From: Cyclospora cayetanensis
Lineage: Eukaryota; Apicomplexa; Conoidasida; Eucoccidiorida; Eimeriidae
Assembly (NCBI RefSeq): GCF_002999335.1
Contig: NW_020312325.1
Coordinates: 186,001-250,000 of the forward strand
Length of the DNA: 64,000 nt
Direction of reading: 5' to 3'
The notes under the pieces are model-generated. The model saw only the letters and a program-made list of their open reading frames with translations, ran no database searches and was not told where the DNA came from. The position numbers and the translations under genes are program-made. Below, piece by piece: positions 22,493 through 32,125 of the stretch. Within the stretch, counting starts at the first letter, position 1. Every line of letters begins with the position of its first letter.

Positions 22493-23077
22493 TCATTCGT
22501 CTGGATCCTCTTCAGAGTCTTCCACCACCTCTACCTGGATTCTTGTTGTGGTGTTGCTGCCTGCTGTCGTGGCCTTGCCACTGTGGCTATCGGCAGTGCT
22601 GCCAGCAGCAGCAGAACAGGGGGAGCCTTGACTCGCTGCCTCCTCTTCTTTTGCTGGAGGACGTGGCGAGTCAACATTAATCCTGCTGCCTCCGTCAGTG
22701 CCTCCACTGGCATTGCTGTGACCATTACCTGCCCTTGGCGTCTCTGATAGCTTCCCCTCTTCACAGATGTCCTCTAGGTCTGGAGGGGCGGCTTTATGTG
22801 TGCTCCCTTTGGAGGCCCCTATCTCTGTCATTTGTGCCATTTTCTTTTCCCAGGCCAAGAGCTCCTCTGCAACTGCCTGTTTGTCTGCCGCTGTGATGGG
22901 GGTGCCCCCAACTGGCTTCCCTGTGAGCTTTTCTATCCTGTCTTTTGCGGCTTTCATAAGCTCTACGTAGTAGCCCCCGTCTTGCTTCAACATCGCTAAC
23001 ATCTTCTTGAGACGCTTCGGGTCGGTGCACTTTTCTATGGCTTCAAAATCGATATCCGTGAGGGATAGGGAAGCCAT
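22493..23077 (-). CDS. Small acidic protein with SPAG1-like N-terminus
   Basis: A single exon of 194 residues from ATG 23077; the frame continues 5' only with a GTG. The first 75 residues hold a conserved-looking helical block: IDFEAIEKCTDPKRLKKML, QDGGYYVELMKAAKDRIEK, then AVAEELLAWEKKMAQM. From memory of the family this resembles the N-terminal segment of SPAG1 (pattern Y/F-x-x-I-E-K-C-x-D, then GYYPEL), a cytoplasmic co-chaperone involved in axonemal dynein assembly; the TPR repeats of SPAG1 are absent. The second half is low-complexity (Ser, Gly, Ala) and ends in an acidic VEVVEDSEEDPDE. Coccidia make flagellated male gametes, so a dynein-assembly role would fit, but that is inference. 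The coding call is firm, the functional call is not. Confidence 0.68.
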   Translation of the reverse strand: MASLSLTDIDFEAIEKCTDPKRLKKMLAMLKQDGGYYVELMKAAKDRIEKLTGKPVGGTPITAADKQAVAEELLAWEKKMAQMTEIGASKGSTHKAAPPDLEDICEEGKLSETPRAGNGHSNASGGTDGGSRINVDSPRPPAKEEEAASQGSPCSAAAGSTADSHSGKATTAGSNTTTRIQVEVVEDSEEDPDE

Positions 23078-24388
23078 TTTTAGCTGTCCGTACACTACAC
23101 CGACAGCGCTACTAGCAGGAGAAGGTGCGCTAGGATAAGCCAGACACTTGAGCTAAAGAAGGCCTCCACGTTATGCTAAGTGAGGGTGTTTTTCATAGCA
23201 GTCTTTGCACAAATAGAGCAGCAACAGCAACGGCGAAATCTAGAGGACAGACTTAAGAGGAAGGGTCTGGGGTGACTACGAAGAAGGCAAATACGAAAAG
23301 AGACATTGGATGCGTTATAGCAGCCCCCAAGGGGTAACGGGGTGTATGCACATCGCGTCGTGCTCCGGTAGTATGCCACAGAGTGTAACCCCAATCCAAA
23401 GTCAAGGTGATAGAAAGCCTAAGCATCTGGTGTGTGCTTGTGCGTCTTCGGGATTTCGTTGAGGCAGATTATAGGTTCCTTCGTGAAGAGGGAAAGGGAG
23501 TCCATGGGGTCGTTTGACACGACCACTGCCAACGGGGACGGCGGGGGTTCTCCCTTTGCATATAGTTTCAGTTGCGTGTGCCTGATTTTTCCGTAATTGC
23601 TTAGTTTTTGTGCATTTCACTTCTTTAGGAATAAATAAGGAAAGGGAAGCGCTTTGTTTCGCCGGGCTGAGCGTCTCCCTCATGAGACGACACGTGGTCA
23701 CTTGGTGCCCCCGACCGTCACCCCACTGCAGCTTGTCAATACACCCCAGATCTTTTTTGATCTGCTCCGTCTCATCCTCCAACAGGTGCATTTATTGAAT
23801 CCTTTATTGCTCTTGTGATAATTTTCTCCGTTACCATACCCCCTACACAGCACGGAGAGGCCCTTTCAAATTCGCCGTAGAGACAGTCGTTGCAGTCGCT
23901 TCCCCCGAGGCAACGGCGCTGGCAGGGGCAACGAAGGAGGTAGAGTGCGGCATCGCGTGAGCTGTAGAAAATTTAGATCTAACTATCTCTCCAAATACAC
24001 CTAGAACCGCAAAAAGAGGGGAGGAGAGCCAAACATTGCAATGTATGAAGAACGGGCACTTGAATGCCTCCCTCATCTGGAGGAACAACGCAGGGGTAAG
24101 GGCAAAGGCCCCCTACGACCGATTAGGTGTAACAGAGGAGGCACCTTTCTTCTTCGACCTCTGCTGCAATATCTGCTGCACTGAATTGTTAATGCAACTC
24201 GCTAGTGGGATACATAAATACGCTGCGGTGCAACCGTGGCTGTGCGTGGTCCTTCCTGAGTCATGGTTCTTGTGCTTCTAGCAGAGTCACCTCACTTCTC
24301 TCTACGCGTCTGCACATCGCAACGCAGCTGTCGCTTTTGTGTGGATCGCTAATCAGGAAACGGGGGGCGGGCTTGCCCCTTACTGCAG
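23078..24388. other. No resolved gene; 5' exons of the 24389-25332 gene expected here
   Basis: The membrane-protein gene that begins by acceptor at 24388 needs at least one upstream exon ending in phase 0. A candidate with a cysteine cluster (CCNICCTELLMQL, about 24160-24200) is present in one plus-strand frame, but no supported splice junction connects it. Confidence 0.35.
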
Positions 24389-25332
24389 CAGCTCAGCATT
24401 GTCCTGTTAGTATGCATATTCCTCTTCAATACAGGGGGCCTTGTGTTGGAGGCAGGCTGGCATCTCCTGTCGATTTTCTCGTTTTGCTCGCAAGTGTCTC
24501 TAGCAGTTGCGTCCCTCGCTCTCATTGCCTTAGAGGCACCCTCCCTTTCCGAAAGCGGCGGAACAGGTGGCCTCCGCGAAGGCTTAAATGGTATGCCTTT
24601 TTCTGGAAACGAGGAAAATAACCCCTTTGGGATCCCTCAGGGAGAAATACAGGAGGGCGACGACCCCATACACACGCCGCGAAGTGCCTCTCTCCTTGAA
24701 AGGGGTGTTCTCGCTTGCGTCTTAGGTAAGCAAAGGCATCGAGCTCGTCGCCTAGCTTTAAAGAACTGGTCAGACAGGTAGCGAGAGGCTGTACATGCGG
24801 CAAGCGCCTTCGACAGGCCTATTCGTTTAGCACCAAGGGGCAGCACTTGCCAGGCAGGTATACACGGAGAGTTGGCTGTCTACCCACCACGCGACCAGTG
24901 GTGTGGCTCCTGTGCCTGTAGGGGTTTTTGGATTATGGCACTTTTGGATAAATCTGCCAAGTGGCATTTGCTCTTTTCTTCTAACCCTAGTGGGCCTCTT
25001 TGAGGTGTCGCTACACTTTATTGGTTGGGGGGAACGCGACGCAGTAAAGGCCCTTGCGGGCGGAGCCACCTTCGCCAAAGGTATACTTTTTACGAGTAAG
25101 TTGCCTCCTGCTGCCGAACTAGCCTTCTCGGCACACAGGAACTACTAGAGGGTGCCTCGTGAACAAGCCAAACAGCGAGTCGCTAGCTGTACCCATCGAA
25201 GATGTCAGGGGAACCCCGGGGGGGGCAGAGGCGCTAGCTAGGCGGCAGACCGCCAGCTGTCGAGCCGCGTTGACAGCTACCCACCATGCACCCATCACAG
25301 GCACACAAGATAGTGGCCATATCACTAGCTAA
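24389..25332 (+). CDS. Multipass membrane protein, 3' three exons
   Basis: Three exons join in phase: 24389-24725, 24922-25080, 25139-25332. The first starts after TTACTGCAG and encodes two hydrophobic helices (SIVLLVCIFLFNTGGLVL and SLAVASLALIALEA) followed by an acidic hydrophilic loop. The second, entered at CTGTAG, encodes helices around FGLWHFWINLPSG and ICSFLLTLVGLFEVSLHFIG. The third is a polar tail ending in ITS and TAA. At both junctions the leftover G plus two bases makes a Gly codon. No family is recognised. The first exon or exons are missing. It is convergent with TIM23. Confidence 0.6.
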
Positions 25333-26002
25333 GATGCGTGCAAACCATGACCCTTTCCCCTATCCCTCCCCCTCCCCCCCACAAAAACTCAGATCACTTA
25401 ACAAGAACTCTTGGAATCTGTCGTATGGGTGCGCAGCACGGGGATGGCAGTATGTACGGTCCAGCGACTTTCGTTCCCCTGAAATTATTTCTCAGGAAGA
25501 AAGCATTGGTGCTGGCGATGCTGCGCTTCTTCCACAGCCGCAGCTGCTTCTACCACAGCTGCCCGGTGCAGCGTCTGAGTCCGCCTCAGCACCCATTCGT
25601 TACCCAGAATCCCCTCAGCAGCCGCTGCACGAGCCGCTTCTGCAGTTCGGCAGCAAGGCCCTTGAGCGAGCGATCGCTCACTGAAGATCTACACAGTGTG
25701 GCTTTCGCAGCGTAGCGCAGCCGTGGCAGCAGGGGTGACCCCGTTGCTGCGACAAGATGTCAAGTACAGCCGACTTTAGAACTCGGCACGCTTCGCTTCA
25801 GATTGCACGCACTATTGTTGCTTCTTGCTCTCCCTCCGGAGCGTATGTGCGCATATTCGTGAGGGGGTTTCGCACTGCGCTTTTTTCTGCTTCATGCTCT
25901 CGCGCTGCTGCTGCTGCTGCTGCATGATGATTTCTGAAGGCCGCATGGCAGCCAGGCCCCCCAGCTCAGTAACCAGCCACCCCGCCACGCTGCTTGCCAG
26001 AA

Positions 26003-27809
26003 TTAGAGGTAGCGTCGCATGTACTGGTCAATCGCAGAGAAGGCCACTGCACAGAGCAGATAAAGCGCCAAAAAACCCCCTAGAACGAAGAAAGGCACAC
26101 GTGCTCAGGACGGGAGGTGCCTATCTATCTACAGCTCGTCAGCATACATTCATTCGCAAGTTTTGCAGAGGAAACTTCCCCCTCCCCCCCTGTCTGTCAA
26201 TCTGCCAAGCGTCGTCCAAGCCGCGGCGACACACGCCATCCTCGGCTAGCGACACGCAAAGAAAGCCCGTCAGGCAACAAAGCCGCGTCTTCCTAATAAG
26301 GTGGAATAGCCACTATTTTCCTGACAAGGAGTGCAGTCAGAAAGCCATATATGTGGGTAGCTGCAGGAAGGCAGGAGGTGACTACTCACCCGCAGAGGCT
26401 GCACCGTAAGCCCCCAAAACTCGCCAGCTGGCTTGCACCTTGTACAGACACCCGGCGAGTCCCCCCGCAACGGGGGCGTGAACTTCCGAATCTCCACGCA
26501 CCAGAATGAGTAAATTATTGAAGCAGCAATAGAACAAGCCTGAGGGAAGCAAAACAACCACCCATGCGAAAAAAATGAGCGGCGCAGGGAAAAAAACTTC
26601 CCAAAATGACGTGTTGAACATGGCATGGCCAGCGAACCGCCGCTGATCCCTGTTTCCCTACAAGAACGGGAAATTTTTTTTCGAATGGGAGCGGTGTTGT
26701 CTCTGCTCTCTAAAGTATACGAGAGCGCCTCCGCGGGAGGATATTATACGACTAATGTGTCCACTGTATCCATCATTGCGCCGCATACTCAGGGTGCCTA
26801 GTTGGCTGCCCATGGCAGGGGCATATGTGCCGCAGCCATTGAGAATCGCATTGAGACGTAGACGTGCCGAGGGGCCCCCCTTTCTAACGCCCGAGGCGAA
26901 TCCAAATGAACCCCCCAGAAGGGCCCCTAAACAGCAAAAACAAAAACGCAGCAGCCTGAGCATGAGCAGCATGAGCACGTGCAGCAAGGTCAAGCCAAAA
27001 TGTGTAGCATGAGCATGAGCAGCATGATCATGAGCAGCATGAACATGAGCAGCATGATCATGAGCAGCATGAACATGAGCAGCATGATCATGTGCAGCAT
27101 GATCATGAGCAGCATGAACATGAGCAGCATGAACATGAGCAGCAGGAGCATGAGCAGCAAGGTCCAGCAGCATGAGCATGTGCAGCATGAACATGAGCAG
27201 CATGAACATGAGCAGGAAGAGCAAGCCAAAATGTGTCTATACACAATGGGCGAAGGGGGGATGTCGTATATATAGTACGAAGGGTCACGTGGGTGTGAGC
27301 TGTACAGACACTAGAGGAGAGTGCCGCATGCATACGAGTGCACAGGAAGCAATGGCGACTCGAAGTCGCAGCAAAGACGGAAAAATTTTGGAGGACTGAG
27401 AAGCAGAGCGAGAGCGGCACGAAACTCCAGGTCCAAGAAAGCAGCCCAGCGTGGCTTCTTTGATAATGACTCGAGAGAGCTTTTACGGAAGGAGGGAGAA
27501 AGAAAGAGGGGAGAAAGAATCACCTGCAGCATAGCCAACCCCTGCACTGTACGTCAGCTTCTCTCCGAACTGCTTCCCATATCCGTAAAGATATAATTCT
27601 TCCTTTCCAAACGCTGTACGGGAAGACGGGGGCTCAAAGCCGAGGCCAAAGCTCAGAGTGCTCCCACTGCTGCCATAGTCTTTTGGGATACTGCTGGCTG
27701 GTGAGGGAGACGGGAGAGAAAAGCCGCCAGGAGGGGCGAGCGAGCCAATGCCAGCGGCAGCAAAGCTGCTGCTGCTGCTGCTGCTGCTCTCCTCGCTGGA
27801 GAGCGACAT
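26003..27809 (-). CDS. TIM23: TIM23, mitochondrial inner-membrane import channel
   Basis: Four exons in phase: 27809-27524, 26926-26789, 26539-26390, 26079-26003, giving 216 residues, normal for the family. A Ser/Pro-rich N-terminus leads to LYLYGYGKQFGEKLTYSAG, then the Tim17/22/23 core: ALLGGSFGFASGVRKG, RLRLNAILNGCGTYAPAMGS (the Tim23 LRLN..LN.C signature), LFYCCFNNLLILVRGD and HAPVAGGLAGCLYKVQ, then a final helix with Gly spacing and MRRYL. The four predicted helices keep the small-residue GxxxG-like faces of Tim23. It acts in the TIM23 presequence translocase of the inner membrane. All three introns are phase 1 and the joints restore Gly or Ser codons. Intron 1 (27523-26927) contains a 15-bp minisatellite. 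ATG 27809 is the first in-frame ATG; upstream codons in that frame lack one. Confidence 0.93.
26955..27232. repeat. 15-bp minisatellite in TIM23 intron 1
   Basis: Roughly fifteen tandem units of the type AGCATGAACATGAGC / AGCATGATCATGAGC, alternating the AAC and ATC versions, with a central block AGCAGGAGCATGAGCAGCAAGGTCC. A short phrase AGCCAAAATGTGT occurs at both edges (26993-27005 and 27226-27238), as if the array expanded between copies. The unit is divisible by three and free of stops, so long His-Ala (minus) or Met-Ser (plus) frames appear, but the array is excluded by the TIM23 splice sites at 27524 and 26926. Confidence 0.92.
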
Positions 27810-28849
27810 GCTGGGGCTCAAGCGGGATGGAAATACACGAGCTGTAGCTGCTACTGCTGCTATTGCTGCTGCTGCTGCTGCTATTGCTGCTGCTACTGCT
27901 GCTATTGCTGCTGCTACTGCTGCTATTGCTGCTGCTGCGATCGTGAGTAGCAGCCGTTAGCCGCATGCCAGCACTTGGAAGTGCTGCCTTGTCGTGGAGT
28001 GTACGCGGGTGCTGTAACGCGCCAGAGTCACCAGTCAAAGTAGGGAGGCCCCTGGACAGCTGCAGCAGCAGCTGCAGCAGCTGCTGCTGCAGCAGCGGTG
28101 TCTGGCTGAGTCGGTGAAGGCAAAAGACTCCCCCAGGCGGCTCTCGTTGTTGGGTGCTGTGCCACAGGAGTGTCTCGACGCTGTTTTCACTGCTGCTGCT
28201 GCTGCTGCAATGTCGAGGCTCTTTTACTGTGTGGGGCGGTAGCCTCGGGTGAGACTTCCACGGGAGCGACGGCGTCTTCTTCTTTGAGTGCCCCCTGCTG
28301 CGCTTGCTGTGCAGAAAACCAGGAAGAAGAGAGCCATGAATGACACGCCTTTGCCTGTGAAGAAAAAAATTCCTCCTCCGGTGCCTTATCGAAGAAAAGG
28401 GGCAGCTGCTGCTGCTGCTAGGCTGCTGCTCTGCTGCTGCTGCTGCTGCTGCAGCCCCGACCGCAGCAGCAGCAGCCTAGCAGCAGCAGCAGCAGCAGGC
28501 GTCACCACGTCTGGACGCTAATTTAGGAGCTACATAGGGACTGAACAGAAGCAGAACACGATGAAAAAGAACGGTGTGTAGGGCAGTTGAGCGTTAGATC
28601 GCCCTCGGGAGAAGTTGGGTGTATGTACGGCTCGGGCAGGACACAACACAGCGCACAGTGTAGCGGCAGCTGCTGCAGCAGGAGCACGCGATCCACAGCT
28701 TTTGGTCCCTCTTCGGCGCTAAAGGACACAGAAAGCGCCCTTTTCTTCCTCAAAACCGTGCCTTTTCAAAGCAGCAGAGACAGAGGCAGCAGCAGCAGCA
28801 GAGCTAGCGGCCTGGCAGCCGGAGGAGCAGCACGATCAGCAGCCCGTCC
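27810..28849. promoter_or_regulatory. Divergent intergenic region with CAG/CTG runs
   Basis: About 1 kb separates the TIM23 start (minus) from the OCIAD-like start (plus). It holds several triplet runs: CTGCTA/CTGCTG at 27845-27940, CAGCAG/CTGCTG palindromic stretches at 28063-28100, and runs near 28185-28210 and 28405-28500. Promoters of both genes must lie here, but no specific element is identifiable. The Ala/Cys/Leu frames inside it are triplet artefacts. Confidence 0.5.
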
Positions 28850-30801
28850 ATGGATGCCTCTTCTGCTTACAAACCGGCTGGAGAGGGCAGCGAGCCCTCG
28901 CCGTCGGCGTGGGAGGGCAGTGGGGGGAGCGCCACCCCCGAGAACGGGGGTGTTTCGAGCAGCGCGAGCGCAGAACGCTCCTTGATGGTAGCAGGAAGCC
29001 CTCCTCTAGACGCCGCAGGCAGTGCCAGAAACGCCCCCTTCAACTGCCCGCTGCCAGCGCCGGGGGCCCCCCCCCGTGGGGCTTTGTTGGGATACCCGCC
29101 TCTGCAGCAGCAGCAGCAGCAGCTGCAGCTGCAGCAGCTGCAGCAGCAGCAGGGGCCCCCTGGGCTAGGGTACTACCCGGGCCCCTATCAGCAGCAGCTG
29201 CAACAGGGGCCCTTGTTGAACTCTGGAGCGCCTTCCTGTCCGCAAGCAATGCGGGTGGAACTGCAGCAGCTCTTGAGTCCGGAGGATCGCCAAACTTTGC
29301 AACAAATTGCCGCGAGAGCGAGAGCATCTGCCGTCGCTGCTTCTCTAGGCTTAGGTGTCTTTGCTATGAACGCACTCAAGAAAAGGAGTATGCTGTTGGC
29401 ACTCACGGCCCTTCGTGGCCTTCTATGGAGATGTCTCGAGAGCAGGGTGCTGTGATTTGCGTAGCAAGCAGCACAAACATCACTATTTCCACATATATGT
29501 GCATATGTATGTATGTGCGAAGACACTTGTATGTATGCATGAATATGTGTCTATCTGCATATATGCATATGTATATCTATACATGTGTATACCTACATGT
29601 ATGTATAAAGAGTACATATATATTCATGTATACTTACATGCATGCATGAATACGTATGAATATGTAGATGCATACGTTTGTATATCTACACACACACACA
29701 CGTATGTATGCACACGTTTGAAAGGATCCTTTGGGGAGGAAAGTGCAGATCGAGAGAAGAGTGCAGATCGAGAGGAGAGTGCAGATCGAGAGGAGAGTGC
29801 AGATCGAGAGGAGAGTGCAGATCGAGAGAAGAGTGCAGATCGAGAGGGGCGGGAAAGCGCAGGGGTATCTTGTGCTGAGAAATCTCTTTGAGCGCCTGCG
29901 TGCTTGTGGCGCCTTGTTGTGCGCGGCTCCACATATATGTACACACCCACACTGTTATGCTATGTGCTCTTTTTCGCAGACTGGCGGTATCCCATACTGG
30001 GGGCCTCTGTTATTGGACTTACGGTGGGGCCCCCTCTAGGCTTCGCAGGCTACGTAAGCGAGAGCACACTGTGTTTATTGTGCAAGGCCTCTTTGGAGGC
30101 GGTGGATCTCTTCCGATTCGGGGGTGCTGCAGGGGCAGGAGCCGCTTCCGCATGCATTGTGCTGCGAATGCATGCGGCCTGCACGCCTACCGCGTGCTGC
30201 TCAAAGCCCCACAACCACCCTCTTCAAAGAAGCCGTGTCTGTACTCCTCTGCTCCTGCTGTTTTGCGAGGCCTCGTGCGGCCGCCTGTAGGAGGAGGCCC
30301 CCCCTTTGCACTTTTTGGATAGCGGTGTTAAGTTGCTTGTTTTGTGGTTTGCACTCTTGTGTACAGATGCTGTTCAACTATTCCAAAGTCCAGCAAATGG
30401 AAGCCAAATTTCGAGAGGCGCAGGCGATGTTTGAGGCCCGTCGGAGAGGCTTTCCTGGAGGCGTATGATGGATGCTGCTGCTGGTGTAGTGGGAGTCGTT
30501 CTGCCGTTGTTGTGCTGCTGTTTCGTGATTTTGTGTGCTGCGGTTTGGATGGCTCTCGCCACGGTTGCGTCTTTAGGGGTCTTGCTTTGCGATTGTTGTC
30601 GTTGCTGCGCGTGCATGCATGCAGTTTCCCGGCGGATTCGGGGGCCCCCCCTTCGCTGGGGGCCCTTCAGGGGTACCTTTGGGTTGGCGTGCTGATGACT
30701 CCGCTGCAGCGGGTGCAAATGCTGCCAGCTGGACTTCACCGGCTGCTCTCGACAGCGCACAGTCCCCGTCGCCTTCAGCTGATGAGCTGCTCAAGGAGTA
30801 A
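28850..30801 (+). CDS. OCIAD-like two-helix membrane protein
   Basis: Four exons in phase: 28850-29387, 29980-30053, 30367-30462, 30625-30801; 294 residues. The N-terminal 110 residues are Pro/Gly/Ala-rich with Gln runs. Then ELQQLLSPEDRQTLQQIAARARASAVAAS, written here across LSPEDRQTL, leads to a helix LGLGVFAMNALKKR, a junction WRYPILGASVIGLTVGPPLG with a second helix, and an amphipathic region YSKVQQMEAKFREAQAMF. The order (L-x-P-E-E/D-R motif, two hydrophobic segments, RYP..GA, small-residue helix, charged tail) resembles OCIA-domain proteins, which in animals sit in the inner mitochondrial membrane or endosomes. The C-terminus is Gly/Pro-rich and ends ADELLKE. An earlier stop follows if the third intron (GTATGA donor) is not used. 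The coding call is good; the family call is tentative. Confidence 0.7.
29480..29700. repeat. TATG/CATA microsatellite in intron 1 of the OCIAD-like gene
   Basis: Degenerate ATGTATGTATGCATATG-type repeats ending in (CA)n at 29686-29701. They lie wholly inside the intron 29388-29979. Confidence 0.85.
29742..29849 (+). repeat. Six tandem copies of an 18-bp unit
   Basis: Exactly six units of 18 bp (AGTGCAGATCGAGAGGAG with AAG or GGG variants at the end) lie in intron 1 of the OCIAD-like gene. The unit is divisible by three and reads SADREE or SADREK in one plus frame, hence the long open frame at 29415-29891. The splice model excludes it, because exon 1 joins exon 2 in phase across it. Confidence 0.92.
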
Positions 30802-32125
30802 ATCCAGCGGCAGCGTGTGCTGCTGCGGGGGAAGCGTGGGGAACCTCCTTGTTGCGGGGGAAGGAAGTTGCGGGGGCGTGGTGGCCGCTTGCTCTCAGCA
30901 ATGCCACCTGCTAAAGAGAATAGCTGAGCTGCACTGGCAGCAGCTGCTGCATCGCGTACTGATTCGCGCACCGAACTATGCATTTGCACATGCGTAGTCG
31001 TCGTCACCTTCCCCCTCCAGCGAAGCCACAACAAGCAGCACCGACAGGAAGGCCGCGGAGTGCGAGCCGATATGTGCCTGTACATAATTCTTAAGGTCTA
31101 AAAATAAGCGTATATATATACATGTATGGATGGATACAAAAGATGAGTGACAAGGTTTCCTCAAATGTCGCATTTATCTGCCCTATTCGGTCCACCTTTG
31201 CTACGGAGAATTCCACGTGCTCGTGCTTAGGGAACGAGCAGGCTGCTCTCGTGGTGACATGCCGTCGGTTCTTAACTAGAAACAGGCCTGAAGTGCAAGG
31301 GGGCCTCATGGAGGCCCCTTTGCACTTCAGTAGCGAGCGAGCACCCTAGAGGAGTAGAGCAGCTGCTGGGGGCCAGCTGCAAATGCACACGACCCTTCTT
31401 TCCTCCAGGTTTTTTTTCCCTCTCCCCCCTTCGTGCTCCGCTTTTCTCTACGAGCGTAGTGAGGAGCGCCTGGGGGTGGTATGGTCTGTTTATGTGCGTG
31501 CCTAAAGCCGCTGCTACAGGGGAGAAAGGGGGGCCCCTCCGTCCCGGTTAGATAGCTAACTAACCCTAGAGAGAGACTTTCCTCGCGGCCGCACGGTGGA
31601 AGGCTGCAAAGCGAGAGGGAGAAAGCACATGCCTTCCCTCTCCTCCGTTGCAGATTAGCATCCACACAAGACTTGGGTAGCTATGGCGGGGAGTGCGGCC
31701 TGCTGGTCATTCTGCTGTTTGATGGATCGACTTAGAGTTTCCTTGTCTCGCTGGCTGGAAAGCCCGTCAAAGATGTTTTTTCCTGCACGCAAACAGAACG
31801 CAAGTTCAAGGAGCGATCCTTGCAACAAGCAGGCAGCAGCGCATCCTGCCGCAGAAACACGTGCGAGGGGAATACTGAGGCAGGCGTCAATAGGGAAGGC
31901 CAGTTCCCCGTTTGCACGTGACACCACCTGCACGATTCAAGGCTTTTTCTCGCACCCTTGCTACGAGCACTGCTCAAGCAGACACGAGTTTCTGAGCTAG
32001 AATGGCGAGTTCTGCAGTTGGAGAAGAAGATTGAAGGCCGGGGATCGATCCTCGGCCTTTATTCTTGCGGAGGGTGGCTTTGAGCGGTGCACGCAGAACC
32101 GAAACAGCGAGGCAAAACAAGGATT
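30802..32125. other. No confident gene between convergent OCIAD-like and PLD-type genes
   Basis: Contains both 3' UTRs. A minus-strand stretch at about 31655-31790 (RDKETLSRSIKQQNDQQAALP, ending at a TAA) has a coding-like composition and follows a possible TGCGTGCAG acceptor, but no start or partner exon was found. An inverted GGGGCCT..AGGCCCC pair flanks 31300-31325 and could form a stem. Confidence 0.35.

Noticed and set aside
25900..26000. Minus-strand segment after the TIM23 stop with LASSVAGWLVTELGGLAAM
   Set aside because: It looked like a further exon, but TIM23 already ends with a normal fourth helix and a stop at 26003; no phase-compatible acceptor exists without ignoring that stop.
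26658..27224. Long minus-strand frame rich in His-Ala-Ala-His repeats
   Set aside because: It spans the TIM23 exon 2 frame plus the intronic minisatellite; splice sites at 27524 and 26926 with matching phase and the Tim23 motifs show the repeat part is intron.
27748..27960. Ala-rich plus-strand frame and Ser-rich minus-strand frame
   Set aside because: Triplet repeat upstream of and within the TIM23 N-terminus; only the minus-strand part belonging to TIM23 exon 1 is kept.
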